Below, one piece after another: positions 7,547 through 15,267 of a stretch of DNA of 36,855 nucleotides. This stretch comes from JBDRFZ01 sp043818395. GTDB lineage: Bacteria; Patescibacteriota; Patescibacteriia; 2-12-FULL-60-25. Positions within the stretch are counted from its first letter, which is position 1; the number at the start of each line of letters is the position of its first letter. The stretch is taken from assembly GCA_043818395.1 (NCBI GenBank), contig JBDRFZ010000006.1, positions 1 to 36,855 on the forward strand, given 5' to 3'. The notes below the pieces were generated by a model, which did not search any database, was not told the origin of the DNA, and saw only the letters and a list, made by a program, of their open reading frames with translations. The position numbers and the translations under genes were made by a program.

Positions 7547-8775
7547 AAATACTACATGTCAACAAATTTTTTGATTTAAAGGGCGGAGCCGAGACTTATC
7601 TGCATCGCTTGATGGATGAGCAAAAAAAGAAAGGGCATGAAGTGCATGTTTTTTCTACCCAGTCAGCAGGAAATTTATCAAGCCCCGATGAGCCGTATTT
7701 TGTCGAGAGATTCGATTACACTAAACACGAGGGTTTTTCCAGAGATTTTAAAAAAGGCCTGGCTTTTATTTGGAACCGGGAAGCGAGGCGGGGGATTAGA
7801 CGCGTGTTAAAAGAAGTTCAGCCGGATGTAATCCATTTGCATAATATTTATCATCATTTGTCATCATCGATTTTAGACCCCATAAAAAAATCCGGAATTC
7901 CCTGCGTTCAGACCCTGCATGACTATAAGTTAGCCTGTCCGAATTACAAAATGTTTACCGAAGGCCGGCCGTGCGAGCGTTGTAAGGGAGGAAGATATTA
8001 CGAAACTGTCAAACACCATTGTCTTTCTGCGGGTACCGCGGAAAATGTTTTAGGTATGATGGAAATGTACATGACCAAGTTTTTGCAGTCATACGAAAAG
8101 ACCATAAGATTTTTTATTTGTCCGTCACAGTTTATGTCTTCAAAAATGGCTGAATGGGGAGAGCCGCCGTCTAAACTGAAATTTATTCCTAATCCGGCGT
8201 TTAGTGGAGAGTGCGCGGCTATTCGCGATGGGGATTATTTTTTGATGGTCGGGCGGCTTTCTGCCGAAAAAGGTTTTGAAAATATTATTCAGGCCATGGC
8301 CAAGTTACCGGAATTGAAGCTTCGGATTGCGGGTAGCGGTCCTGATGAAGCGAGATTGAAACAGCTTGTGACGACTCTGGGGATCACGAACGTGACTTTT
8401 TTAGGTTTTTTAAATAAAGAGACTCTGCAAGACGAGCGAAGCCATGCTATGGCGCTTATTGTGCCGTCAGTTTGGTATGAAAATGCGCCTTTGGCCGTTT
8501 TGGAAGCTATGGCCGAATGTTTGCCTGTAATCGCTTCGCGGATCGGTGGTTTGCCGGAGCTCGTGACGGATGGAATGAACGGCTATTTAGTCGAACCACA
8601 GGATATAGAAGGTTGGGCAAAAACGTTACAGAAATTTGCCGACTTACCACAGGAGATCCGGGATAAAATGGGCGAGGAAAGTTGTAAATTTATTATTGAA
8701 AAGCTCAATTGGGAAATACATGTGAAGGCATTAGAACAAACTTACTACGAAGCCGGCGTAAAGGAGAGGCGATAG
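7543..8775 (+). CDS. GT4 glycosyltransferase with a cysteine-containing insertion
   Basis: This 410-residue GT-B enzyme begins MKILHVNKFF and has the acceptor-domain loop KGGAETYLHRL. The N-domain carries an insertion around residues 132-161 with the pattern C..(12)C..C..(12)C (CPNY, CERC, HHCL). Such four-Cys insertions occur in a subset of GT4 enzymes and may bind zinc. The C-domain shows MVGRLSAEKG and the EX7E motif ENAPLAVLE at about 312-320. It overlaps the methyltransferase-GT fusion by 4 nt, so the two are coupled. No signal peptide is seen; it should act on the cytoplasmic face of the membrane, on a lipid-linked acceptor. Donor and acceptor sugars cannot be told. Confidence 0.92.
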   Translation: MKILHVNKFFDLKGGAETYLHRLMDEQKKKGHEVHVFSTQSAGNLSSPDEPYFVERFDYTKHEGFSRDFKKGLAFIWNREARRGIRRVLKEVQPDVIHLHNIYHHLSSSILDPIKKSGIPCVQTLHDYKLACPNYKMFTEGRPCERCKGGRYYETVKHHCLSAGTAENVLGMMEMYMTKFLQSYEKTIRFFICPSQFMSSKMAEWGEPPSKLKFIPNPAFSGECAAIRDGDYFLMVGRLSAEKGFENIIQAMAKLPELKLRIAGSGPDEARLKQLVTTLGITNVTFLGFLNKETLQDERSHAMALIVPSVWYENAPLAVLEAMAECLPVIASRIGGLPELVTDGMNGYLVEPQDIEGWAKTLQKFADLPQEIRDKMGEESCKFIIEKLNWEIHVKALEQTYYEAGVKERR

Positions 8776-8854
8776 TATTTTAGGCAACGGATGATGCAGA
8801 GCAAAGGACGCTTCAGTATCCAATCTTTAAAAGATTGCTTTGAATTATATTTTT

Positions 8855-8863
8855 TGCTAATCT
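8855..8863 (+). promoter_or_regulatory. Extended -10 promoter upstream of the glycosidase-like gene
   Basis: TGC-TAATCT (hexamer 8858-8863) lies ten bases before the ATG at 8874; a second similar box, TAAACT, abuts the ATG. No Shine-Dalgarno is visible, which again fits a leaderless or near-leaderless mRNA. The rest of the 98-nt gap shows no other feature. Confidence 0.45.
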
Positions 8864-8873
8864 TAGCTAAACT

Positions 8874-10898
8874 ATGCGACGGAAGTTTTTGATTTGCACG
8901 GCGCTAATTATAGCCTTGTTTGTTACATCGCGTGCTTCTGATTCCAAGGCGGCAAAAGGGATAAACGGTTCGCCGAAAATTATCAATCTTTTTTTAAATT
9001 GGCAGTTGCGCGAGGAGGATCTACAGAGTTTGGCGCGTTGGGATGTGGTGGTCTTGGATGCGGACCAACAGGCGAGATATCCTGCGCGCGTAAAAAAATT
9101 AAAAGAGTTGAACCCAAATATAAAGATTCTCGCTTATCTGCCAAGCGAAGAGATTGCTAACACAAGATTTTCTGAGCCAGCTGAATATCCGTTCGCTAAA
9201 ATGGCTTCCCGGATAAAGAATGAATGGTACATTCACGATCCTAGCGGCAATAAAGCATATTTTTGGCCGGGTTCGGCTTTATTAAATGTAACCGACCAGG
9301 GGTCGGCGGCCGCGAACGGACAAAGATGGAATGATTTTTTACCGTACTTTATCAAGGATGAAATATTGTCTACGGGTTTATGGGACGGCGTGTTTTTAGA
9401 CAATACCTTTGAGGGGATTTCACATTATGCCAAAGGCTCCGTAGATTTGGATCGCAATGGACAAGCTGATGAAAAAACATTTTCCGATGAAGCCTGGCGC
9501 GCGGGTATGAAAAAAATGTTAAATTCGATCCATGAACTCAGTCCCAGTGCGATTATTATTGGCAATGGAGGAGCGGTGTATTCGGATCAATTGAACGGGG
9601 CTTTTTTTGAACATTTTCCAAGTTGGAATTGGACGGTTAATTGGCAGGAATTTCGCGACTCGATTCAGGCGAATAGAAAACCTTCTTATACGGCGCTAAA
9701 CGTAAATACCGACAACCAGGATAGGCAGAAGGATTATAAGTTGATGCGTTTTGGTTTGGGAAACGCCATGGTGGGCGGAGGTTATTATTCTTTCGATAAA
9801 GGCGATTATAGCCATGATGTTTTATGGTGGTATGACGAATACGAAATATCGCTCGGTGCATCCAAATCAGAACCGCAGATTTTAGGCGGAAAAAGCGGTT
9901 CGCAAATAACGCCTGCGGTTTGGGCCAGGACTTTTGAAAACGGCATAGTGGTTGTGAATACTACTAATTCGACGCAAAAAGTTCCTTTGCCCGGCGTTTA
10001 CGAAAAGCTTAAGGGCGTGCAGGATCCGGTAACTAATGACGGGTCGGTTATTAGTACGCTGGAAATAAAAGCGAATGACGGGATTATTCTTTTACGCAGA
10101 TCGGATGCGACTGAGATTCGGGAAGCGGTATTTCAAAACGGATCATTTGTCAGGATTTATGATATCCGCGGCAGACAAACACAATCCGGTTTTTTTGCCC
10201 AACGGTCTGATGTGAAAAACGGAAATAGCGTCATGAGCGCGGATTTGGATGGTGATTTTCAATCGGAACTAATGGTGGGTGAGGGCGGTCGCCTTACGGT
10301 TTCTTCGCCCGGCAAAAAAAAGGTAGTCATTAATCCGTTTGGTTCAGCCTGTAAAAGTAAATTGTCTTTAGCCACAGGGCAGACAAATCGTGATAAAGAC
10401 ATGGAAATTATTACGGCTTGCGACGGGACGTCGCCATCTAAAGTAAGAATTTTTTCTCGTACCGGTACCAAACTGGCTGAATGGAGCGCATACGCCGCAA
10501 ATTTTACCGGCGGTATAAGGGTTGGCGTAGGCGATTTGGACGGCGATGGAAAAAATGAAATCGTCACCGGTGCCGGTACCGGCGGTGGGCCGCATGTCAA
10601 AATCTGGAAGACTGACGGGAAGGTTTGGGGTGGCGGATTTTTTGCTTTTGATTCCACGGAACGCGGCGGCGTCAGTATTGCGGTTGGTGATGTTGATGGT
10701 GATAATAAAGATGAAATTATTGCGGGCTCGGGTCAGGGCTCCATGCCCAGAGTGCGGATATATAGCGGTCAAGGTAAACTAAAGGCTGAGATATCATTGG
10801 GTGATAAACCGCTTGTTTCTGGTGTGCAAGTCGCGACGAGCGATATGAATGGCGACGGTGTTCAAGAAATTTTAGTTTCACAGTTACCTATTTTTTAA
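8874..10898 (+). CDS. Secreted glycosidase-like TIM-barrel protein with FG-GAP/VCBS repeats
   Basis: This is a 674-residue protein with an N-terminal signal peptide (MRRKF, hydrophobic core, cleavage near SRA-S at about 22). Residues about 35-400 look like a putative glycoside hydrolase barrel of the GHL15/GH114-like kind: WDVVVLDAD near 60, KILAYLPSEE near 83-92, and WDGVFLDNTFEG near 170-180, where Asp and Glu side chains are candidate catalytic acids. Residues about 440-674 hold four or five FG-GAP/VCBS blades with calcium-loop signatures such as DLDGDGKNE, DVDGDNKDE and DMNGDGVQE. It probably binds or trims surface glycan outside the cell. The next gene begins 3 nt after its stop. Hydrolase activity is inferred only. 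Confidence 0.75.
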   Translation: MRRKFLICTALIIALFVTSRASDSKAAKGINGSPKIINLFLNWQLREEDLQSLARWDVVVLDADQQARYPARVKKLKELNPNIKILAYLPSEEIANTRFSEPAEYPFAKMASRIKNEWYIHDPSGNKAYFWPGSALLNVTDQGSAAANGQRWNDFLPYFIKDEILSTGLWDGVFLDNTFEGISHYAKGSVDLDRNGQADEKTFSDEAWRAGMKKMLNSIHELSPSAIIIGNGGAVYSDQLNGAFFEHFPSWNWTVNWQEFRDSIQANRKPSYTALNVNTDNQDRQKDYKLMRFGLGNAMVGGGYYSFDKGDYSHDVLWWYDEYEISLGASKSEPQILGGKSGSQITPAVWARTFENGIVVVNTTNSTQKVPLPGVYEKLKGVQDPVTNDGSVISTLEIKANDGIILLRRSDATEIREAVFQNGSFVRIYDIRGRQTQSGFFAQRSDVKNGNSVMSADLDGDFQSELMVGEGGRLTVSSPGKKKVVINPFGSACKSKLSLATGQTNRDKDMEIITACDGTSPSKVRIFSRTGTKLAEWSAYAANFTGGIRVGVGDLDGDGKNEIVTGAGTGGGPHVKIWKTDGKVWGGGFFAFDSTERGGVSIAVGDVDGDNKDEIIAGSGQGSMPRVRIYSGQGKLKAEISLGDKPLVSGVQVATSDMNGDGVQEILVSQLPIF

Positions 10899-10901
10899 AC
10901 T

Positions 10902-12593
10902 ATGACAGATCACGGGCAAAAAAAGAGAAAATTTTGGCATACCGGCATAACTAAGCATGCCGGCAAGGTAGCGCTTTCTCCAGCGAGACTTTTAACATCT
11001 TATTTGCGTCATTGGTTCCATGGTAAATACAAGGGTCAATATCGACTCGCTAAAATGGTTTTTGGTTTTGACTTATTTTTGGCAGCCATGGCTTTATGTT
11101 TATTGATCTTTAATATCACCCTCATTGTACAGTCATCTCATTTTGGAGATTCGGGTTTGGATTTAACTTTTATTGCCAAGCCTTTAAAAGCATCCGATGC
11201 TTCGCCATTGCAAATTGTGATTCGCGCTAAAGACGGCCAGACGCATCGCGATGTAAGTTTGCGTTGGAATCTTCCGGAGTGGGTTGAGATTTTACGGTCC
11301 GAGCCGCGTTTAAATGCCGAAAATAGTATTTTTCTTGGAACGCTCAAACCCGGTGAAGAAAAAGTTTCAACCATTTATGTCAGATTTAGGGCATCGAAAG
11401 GCACCAAAGTTCCGATTTCTTTCATGCTTCATCAATTTGATGCTCTGGGTTTTTTCCGTGATCAGAAAGGATATGAAGTTAGAACTATCGAAGAAATATC
11501 ACTAAGCGCCGATCCGGCTGTACAAGCCAGATATTTTTCTCATAATGCAACACTTTTACCTATTCTCGTGCACAATAAATCCAGCCTTACAGCCGAAGCC
11601 GTGACCATGGAATTATTATCAGAGCCGGATTTATCAAAAGTGCATTTTTTAAGCGATCAAGATACGACAAGTGACGGGCAGATGGTTTTGGGAGATATAG
11701 AGCCGGGAGGTAAAAAAGTGGCATATGTGGTGTTGCCGAATGATCAGGAAACCGTGAGATTAAAATGGAATTTGTTAGAACGATCGCACGTAGTTTATCA
11801 AAATTATATCAGATATGATGCGACGACCGGTACTGTCATTTGGTCTCCGGATGATGTGGAACTTAAAACAGATGGTGAAAAACTTACATTAATAAACAAC
11901 GCTAAGCGTAGTGGTTTGGTTTTTTTGGATCATCCCGGATTGTCTGAACGCAACTTAATTACCCTGCTCTTAAGTCCGACTACGACAGAGAATAGCGTGA
12001 TGCTTGAAAATGCCGCAGCGACTTCATCCAGAAGATGGACGTCGATAATCGTCCAAGATTCCGATGGTGGAATTATTGGGCCGGTAAGCGGCGGTTATCT
12101 AAATAGCTCACTGCCACTCGAAACCAGAGCCAGATACTATACTGATTTAGGTGATCAGGTGGGAATCGGACCCATCCCTCCGCAAGCAGGGGTGACTACT
12201 ACGTTTTGGGTAGTTTGGAGTCTTGGTCCATTGGAATATGGTTTATCAAATGTTCGTCTGGAAACGGTTTTACCGGAAGGCGTGACAGCTACGGGCAGGA
12301 ACTCCTCGGAATACAGTGGCGATTTTTCGTTCCAAGGTAGAAAGGTGAGCTGGTTTTTTCCGGAGGATATTCCGGCCAGCCCAGGAGCTCCAATTAATTT
12401 AAGTTTCGAAATTAGTTTTATGCCTACTTCGGATATGGTTGGCAAGATCGCTCCATTAGTTGGAGAGACAAAGGTAAGCGGTAAGGATTCAGTTTTTGGC
12501 GGTGAGTTGAAATCAGAAAAAATTCCGGGAGATGATACCAGGCTCGAGTCTGATCCGCGGGCAAAAAATTCCGGTTTGATACAGCCAGAGTAA
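10902..12593 (+). CDS. Membrane-anchored protein with a large extracytoplasmic beta-rich region
   Basis: This 563-residue protein has a basic N-terminal cytoplasmic segment of about 50 residues and one transmembrane helix at about 53-76. The remaining 485 residues are outside, with alternating beta-strand patterns and phrases such as IVIRAKDGQTHRDVSLRWNL and LGDIEPGGKKVAYVVLPN. These are typical of Ig-like or DUF11/CARDB-type adhesion domains; I see perhaps three or four. The C-terminus is polar and probably disordered. It starts 3 nt after the glycosidase-like gene and has no Shine-Dalgarno of its own, so the two are surely co-translated. No catalytic motif is visible. It could anchor or organise the preceding protein or the glycan at the surface. 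Confidence 0.6.
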   Translation: MTDHGQKKRKFWHTGITKHAGKVALSPARLLTSYLRHWFHGKYKGQYRLAKMVFGFDLFLAAMALCLLIFNITLIVQSSHFGDSGLDLTFIAKPLKASDASPLQIVIRAKDGQTHRDVSLRWNLPEWVEILRSEPRLNAENSIFLGTLKPGEEKVSTIYVRFRASKGTKVPISFMLHQFDALGFFRDQKGYEVRTIEEISLSADPAVQARYFSHNATLLPILVHNKSSLTAEAVTMELLSEPDLSKVHFLSDQDTTSDGQMVLGDIEPGGKKVAYVVLPNDQETVRLKWNLLERSHVVYQNYIRYDATTGTVIWSPDDVELKTDGEKLTLINNAKRSGLVFLDHPGLSERNLITLLLSPTTTENSVMLENAAATSSRRWTSIIVQDSDGGIIGPVSGGYLNSSLPLETRARYYTDLGDQVGIGPIPPQAGVTTTFWVVWSLGPLEYGLSNVRLETVLPEGVTATGRNSSEYSGDFSFQGRKVSWFFPEDIPASPGAPINLSFEISFMPTSDMVGKIAPLVGETKVSGKDSVFGGELKSEKIPGDDTRLESDPRAKNSGLIQPE

Positions 12594-12608
12594 AAAAAAT
12601 TACAAAAA

Positions 12609-12637
12609 AGATCCCTCAGCTACGTTTGGGATGACAG
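12609..12637. repeat. Solo copy of a dispersed palindromic-repeat relative
   Basis: AGATCCCTCAGCTACGTTTG followed by GGATGACAG is a diverged single arm of the same general repeat type as 3941-4123. It sits between the convergent ends of the membrane-anchored protein and the HTH gene. The rest of 12594-12681 is AT-rich with nothing else visible. Confidence 0.55.
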
Positions 12638-12681
12638 CGAAGTATTTTTTTAATTGAAGCATAAACGGAGCCGAGTAATTT

Positions 12682-12999
12682 TTAAGTTTTATTTACCGTC
12701 GGAGGTCGGGGAGAATATTTTGGGTTGCGTATTTTCCATTGATCTATCCACTGCCCAATGCCGCGTGAATCTCTTTTGTTGCGCACCGTAACAGAATTTT
12801 GAGACCAAGTGACAAGAGAACCAAAATGCAGTTTATAGCGTCCGCGGACAACTACATAGCGAATAAGTCCTTTGGCCATGGCGCGTCTAATGGTTCTGGC
12901 ATGGATTCCGAAGAGTCGAGCCGCTTCACCAATCGAAACGCGAATAAGCTGAGCTTCTGTTTGGGAATTTTTTGGTTCAATTTGAGCAACTTCGTTCAT
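12682..12999 (-). CDS. Helix-turn-helix DNA-binding protein (excisionase/MerR-like HTH_17)
   Basis: This is a 105-residue protein. Residues about 20-70 follow the excisionase-type winged HTH pattern: ISIGEAARLFGIHARTIRRA forms the helix-turn-helix (first residue is Val in the gene) and the following GRYKLHFGSLVTW the wing and last helix. The tail is basic. It reads leftward from a very clear promoter in which -35 TTGACA, 17-nt spacer and -10 TATATT are followed by six bases and then the ATG, so its mRNA should be leaderless. A 26-bp palindrome covers the -35 box, which strongly suggests autoregulation or control by another repressor. Its targets may include the divergent sigma-factor gene 196 bp away. 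It might instead be a leftover of a mobile element, but no integrase is nearby. Confidence 0.75.
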   Translation of the reverse strand: MNEVAQIEPKNSQTEAQLIRVSIGEAARLFGIHARTIRRAMAKGLIRYVVVRGRYKLHFGSLVTWSQNSVTVRNKRDSRGIGQWIDQWKIRNPKYSPRPPTVNKT

Positions 13000-13005
13000 A
13001 AATCG

Positions 13006-13034
13006 AATATAGTGGAAAATAAGTCTTTTGTCAA
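13006..13034 (-). promoter_or_regulatory. Sigma-70 promoter of the HTH gene, leaderless
   Basis: On the minus strand TTGACA (13034-13029) and TATATT (13011-13006) are separated by exactly 17 nt. Six bases separate the -10 box from the ATG whose first base is 12999. It is the best promoter match in the window. Confidence 0.8.
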
Positions 13035-13051
13035 CAATATTGTAGACAAAA
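13026..13051. promoter_or_regulatory. Palindromic operator overlapping the -35 box
   Basis: A 26-bp palindrome with 13-nt arms (TTTTGTCAACAAT / ATTGTAGACAAAA) has a single mismatched pair. It covers the whole -35 box of the HTH gene, so a bound dimer should block polymerase. A smaller inverted repeat, TATACT...AGTATA, lies at 13086-13106 in the same 196-bp divergent region. No convincing plus-strand promoter other than a TATAAA at 13169-13174 is seen for the sigma-factor gene. Confidence 0.7.
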
Positions 13052-13195
13052 AAACTAATTTAAAATGCATAAAAAAATGGTGGTCTATACTTGCCGAAAG
13101 AGTATATTTGGACTAACATGCTGTAATAAATGGTCCGTTGTGATTAGTTTTAAGCAAATGGGTTGGCTTATAAAAGCTGGTTACTGGCATCTTGA

Positions 13196-13753
13196 ATGAC
13201 CAATTTAATTGATAGTTATCTCCTGTTTCGGCTGAAGACGAAACGGGACCCAGAAGCCTTCGCGCGTATTTATGATCGCTACGTGGAGGCTATTTATCGT
13301 TTTGTAATTTTAAAACTGCCTAGCCAGGAAGAAGCGCAGGATGTAACGGCTGAAACTTTTACACGTACCTGGCAATACGTTAATGAAAATAAGAAAATAA
13401 CCAATATACGGGCGTTTTTATACAGGATTGCCAGAAATTTAGTTGCTGACAGATATCGAAATCCAGAGAATTTGCAAATCGATAGATCTGTAACGTTTGG
13501 GGATGAAAATACGTCTTCTATAATAGAGCCATCCGATCAGGAACACGGAAAACGAGTCGTTGAAGCTAGGGCTGATTTATCACTCGTTTTACAGAAACTG
13601 GAAAGGTTGAAAGAGGATTATCGTGATGTCTTAACACTGCGATTGATAGATGATTTGCCCTTTGGAGTCATTGCCGAGATTTTAGAAAAAAATATCGGCA
13701 ATGTAAGAGTTATCTATCATCGAGCTTTAAAGGCGTTGAAAGAAATAGAATAA
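13196..13753 (+). CDS. ECF-type RNA polymerase sigma factor
   Basis: This 185-residue protein has the two-domain build of extracytoplasmic-function sigma factors. Region 2 lies at about residues 15-80 and includes FARIYDRYVEAIYRFV, the QEEAQDVTAETFTRTW stretch of region 2.2-2.4, and IRAFLYRIARNLVADRYR. Region 4 lies at about 125-182 with YRDVLTLRLIDDLPFGVIAE and a recognition helix ending VIYHRALKALKE. It should direct polymerase to -35/-10 pairs in stress- or envelope-responsive promoters. The next gene, a DUF5667 membrane protein, starts 79 nt later and is the likely anti-sigma partner. The S-layer-like gene after that is a candidate target. No -35 like the HTH promoter precedes it. Confidence 0.9.
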   Translation: MTNLIDSYLLFRLKTKRDPEAFARIYDRYVEAIYRFVILKLPSQEEAQDVTAETFTRTWQYVNENKKITNIRAFLYRIARNLVADRYRNPENLQIDRSVTFGDENTSSIIEPSDQEHGKRVVEARADLSLVLQKLERLKEDYRDVLTLRLIDDLPFGVIAEILEKNIGNVRVIYHRALKALKEIE

Positions 13754-13760
13754 AGGATTC

Positions 13761-13829
13761 AGCAGTTAGTGGTTAGGGTCGATCCCAAAATGCTACATGC
13801 TGAATGCTACATGCTAACAACTGACTACT
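13761..13829. repeat. 14-bp tandem repeat inside an imperfect inverted repeat
   Basis: Two exact-but-one-base copies of AATGCTACATGCTG occupy 13789-13802 and 13803-13816. They are framed by AGCAGTTAGTGGTTAG (13761-13776) and its imperfect complement at 13814-13829 (13 of 16 positions). This fills the gap between the sigma-factor and DUF5667 genes. Confidence 0.5.
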
Positions 13830-13832
13830 ATA

Positions 13833-14975
13833 ATGAGCCACGAACTCAGAAAAAAGATACAGTCGTTACGGACAAGAGGTCAGAGGATAGCGCCGGATAA
13901 GGCGTGGATTTCATATACCCGCGGAATTTTAATCATGCAGATCAAGAATGCGCTTCCGGTGGAGCAGATGTCTTTTTGGCGGAGATCGCGTGAAGCCGTG
14001 CGCATGCTCATAACGAGCAAGATGTCGCAGGTTATACGTAAGCCGGTGATGGCTACGCTTTCTATCCTAGCCGTAGTTTTAAGTGGTTCAATCTTTACGG
14101 TATCCGCGGCTGAAAGATCACTACCCGGAGATTTTTTTTACGGTATTAAGCTGGTAACCGAACAAGCTCGTTTGGCGCTCACTTCAACCAAAGAGGATAA
14201 ATTGATTTTGAAAACAGAGTTTACGGATAGGCGCGTATCAGAACTCAAGCAAGTCGCTTCCAATCCTGACTCGGGCGAACAGGTCAAGCAGGTGGCAGAA
14301 ATGCTTAAGCGTGATTTAAGTACCATCAAAGATCAGCTGGCGGATGTTAAACAGGGATCAGGGTCGGAAAAAGTCGTGGCCGCGGCTAAGTTGGTAGATA
14401 AGAAATCAAGCGAAGTAATCAATGCTTTGCAGGAAACGAAGAGCGGGCTCTCACCCGAAACCAAAGAAAAAGTTACAGAAGCCCAATCAGCGGCCGCTGA
14501 CAACGGCGTTAAAGCCATAGAGGTCTTGGCGGAAAAGCATCAGGAGTCTAGTGACATGGTAACCGCAATCGATGTGGTCCAGGCTATTCAGGATCATACA
14601 AAAGCTGTAACCGATGCAACGCCTTTTGCACTTGGTATGCAGACAACCAGTTCTACGACCAGCACGGCTAATTTGATTTCTGAATCTATAAGTACTTCAA
14701 CGGTTTTTACGTCGTCGACTTTGCCGGCTATTGTCGTCAATGTAAAAAATTTAACAACTCAGGCGTTCGCCATACAAAAAGCCCAGGATCAGAAAGAAGC
14801 GGATGTAGCCTCGATGACCGAGGCGATTACTACTTCGACCGAGGATGGCATCGAAGACGCGACTACGACTAACGACGGTTCGGCATCATCGACATCGTCA
14901 ACGGTTTCTAATTCACCATCAGCTACCGATACATCAAATAAAACTAGTAGCACAAGCGGCGTTTCTCCTCCATAA
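13833..14975 (+). CDS. DUF5667 single-pass membrane protein, probable anti-sigma factor
   Basis: This is a 380-residue protein. The first 70 residues are basic and cytoplasmic, and a transmembrane helix follows at about 71-91. From about 94, AAERSLPGDFFYGIKLVTEQ and then LKTEFTDRRVSELKQV form the characteristic start of DUF5667, a helical extracytoplasmic domain found in Actinobacteria and Patescibacteria, often with ECF sigma factors. The C-terminal 100 residues are a Ser/Thr-rich, probably disordered tail that ends in Pro-Pro. Position just behind an ECF sigma gene supports an anti-sigma or sensor role (inference). A TATAAT box overlaps the start codon, so an internal Met at residue 35 could be used by a separate transcript. 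Confidence 0.82.
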   Translation: MSHELRKKIQSLRTRGQRIAPDKAWISYTRGILIMQIKNALPVEQMSFWRRSREAVRMLITSKMSQVIRKPVMATLSILAVVLSGSIFTVSAAERSLPGDFFYGIKLVTEQARLALTSTKEDKLILKTEFTDRRVSELKQVASNPDSGEQVKQVAEMLKRDLSTIKDQLADVKQGSGSEKVVAAAKLVDKKSSEVINALQETKSGLSPETKEKVTEAQSAAADNGVKAIEVLAEKHQESSDMVTAIDVVQAIQDHTKAVTDATPFALGMQTTSSTTSTANLISESISTSTVFTSSTLPAIVVNVKNLTTQAFAIQKAQDQKEADVASMTEAITTSTEDGIEDATTTNDGSASSTSSTVSNSPSATDTSNKTSSTSGVSPP

Positions 14976-15267
14976 AATTTAACGCTTGATCCCAATCTTA
15001 CAGGATGCCGAAGCTTATACTTGGTCATCCTGACGGGCGGGGGATCACTTGATCTCGGGACTAACCTCCCGGCTTCTTCCGAAATTTTTTTTCGGAAATG
15101 CGCTTGCCCGCTCGTTATGAATCCTCGCCATCGCCAAGTCCTTTAAAGGTCGAATCACCGCTTAACGGTGAGGGACAGGGCGCGATAATTAATCAGAATC
15201 TACCGTGTTTGCGGATTCCAAAAGGATCTGCGACACCTTTAAACGCATGAAACCCGTAAGGGTTCCT
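14976..15267 (+). promoter_or_regulatory. Long structured leader/intergenic region before the S-layer-like gene
   Basis: This 292-nt region has several hairpins: CAGGATG/CATCCTG (15001-15032), TTCCGAAA with its complement around a T5 loop (15077-15097), a CCTTTAAAGG palindrome near 15140, TCACCG/CGGTGA (15155-15171), and AACCC-GTAA-GGGTT (15251-15264). The last one encloses AAGGG, the only Shine-Dalgarno-like bases, four nt before the ATG at 15268, so folding could control translation. A possible promoter is TTAACG (15162-15167), 16 nt, GATAAT (15184-15189). The frame is open upstream to a GTG at 15205 and an ATG at 15247. No known ncRNA family was recognised. Confidence 0.45.

Noticed and set aside
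12799..13116. 105-codon plus-strand frame opposite the HTH gene
   Set aside because: It overlaps a convincing HTH gene with promoter and operator, and has no domain of its own.
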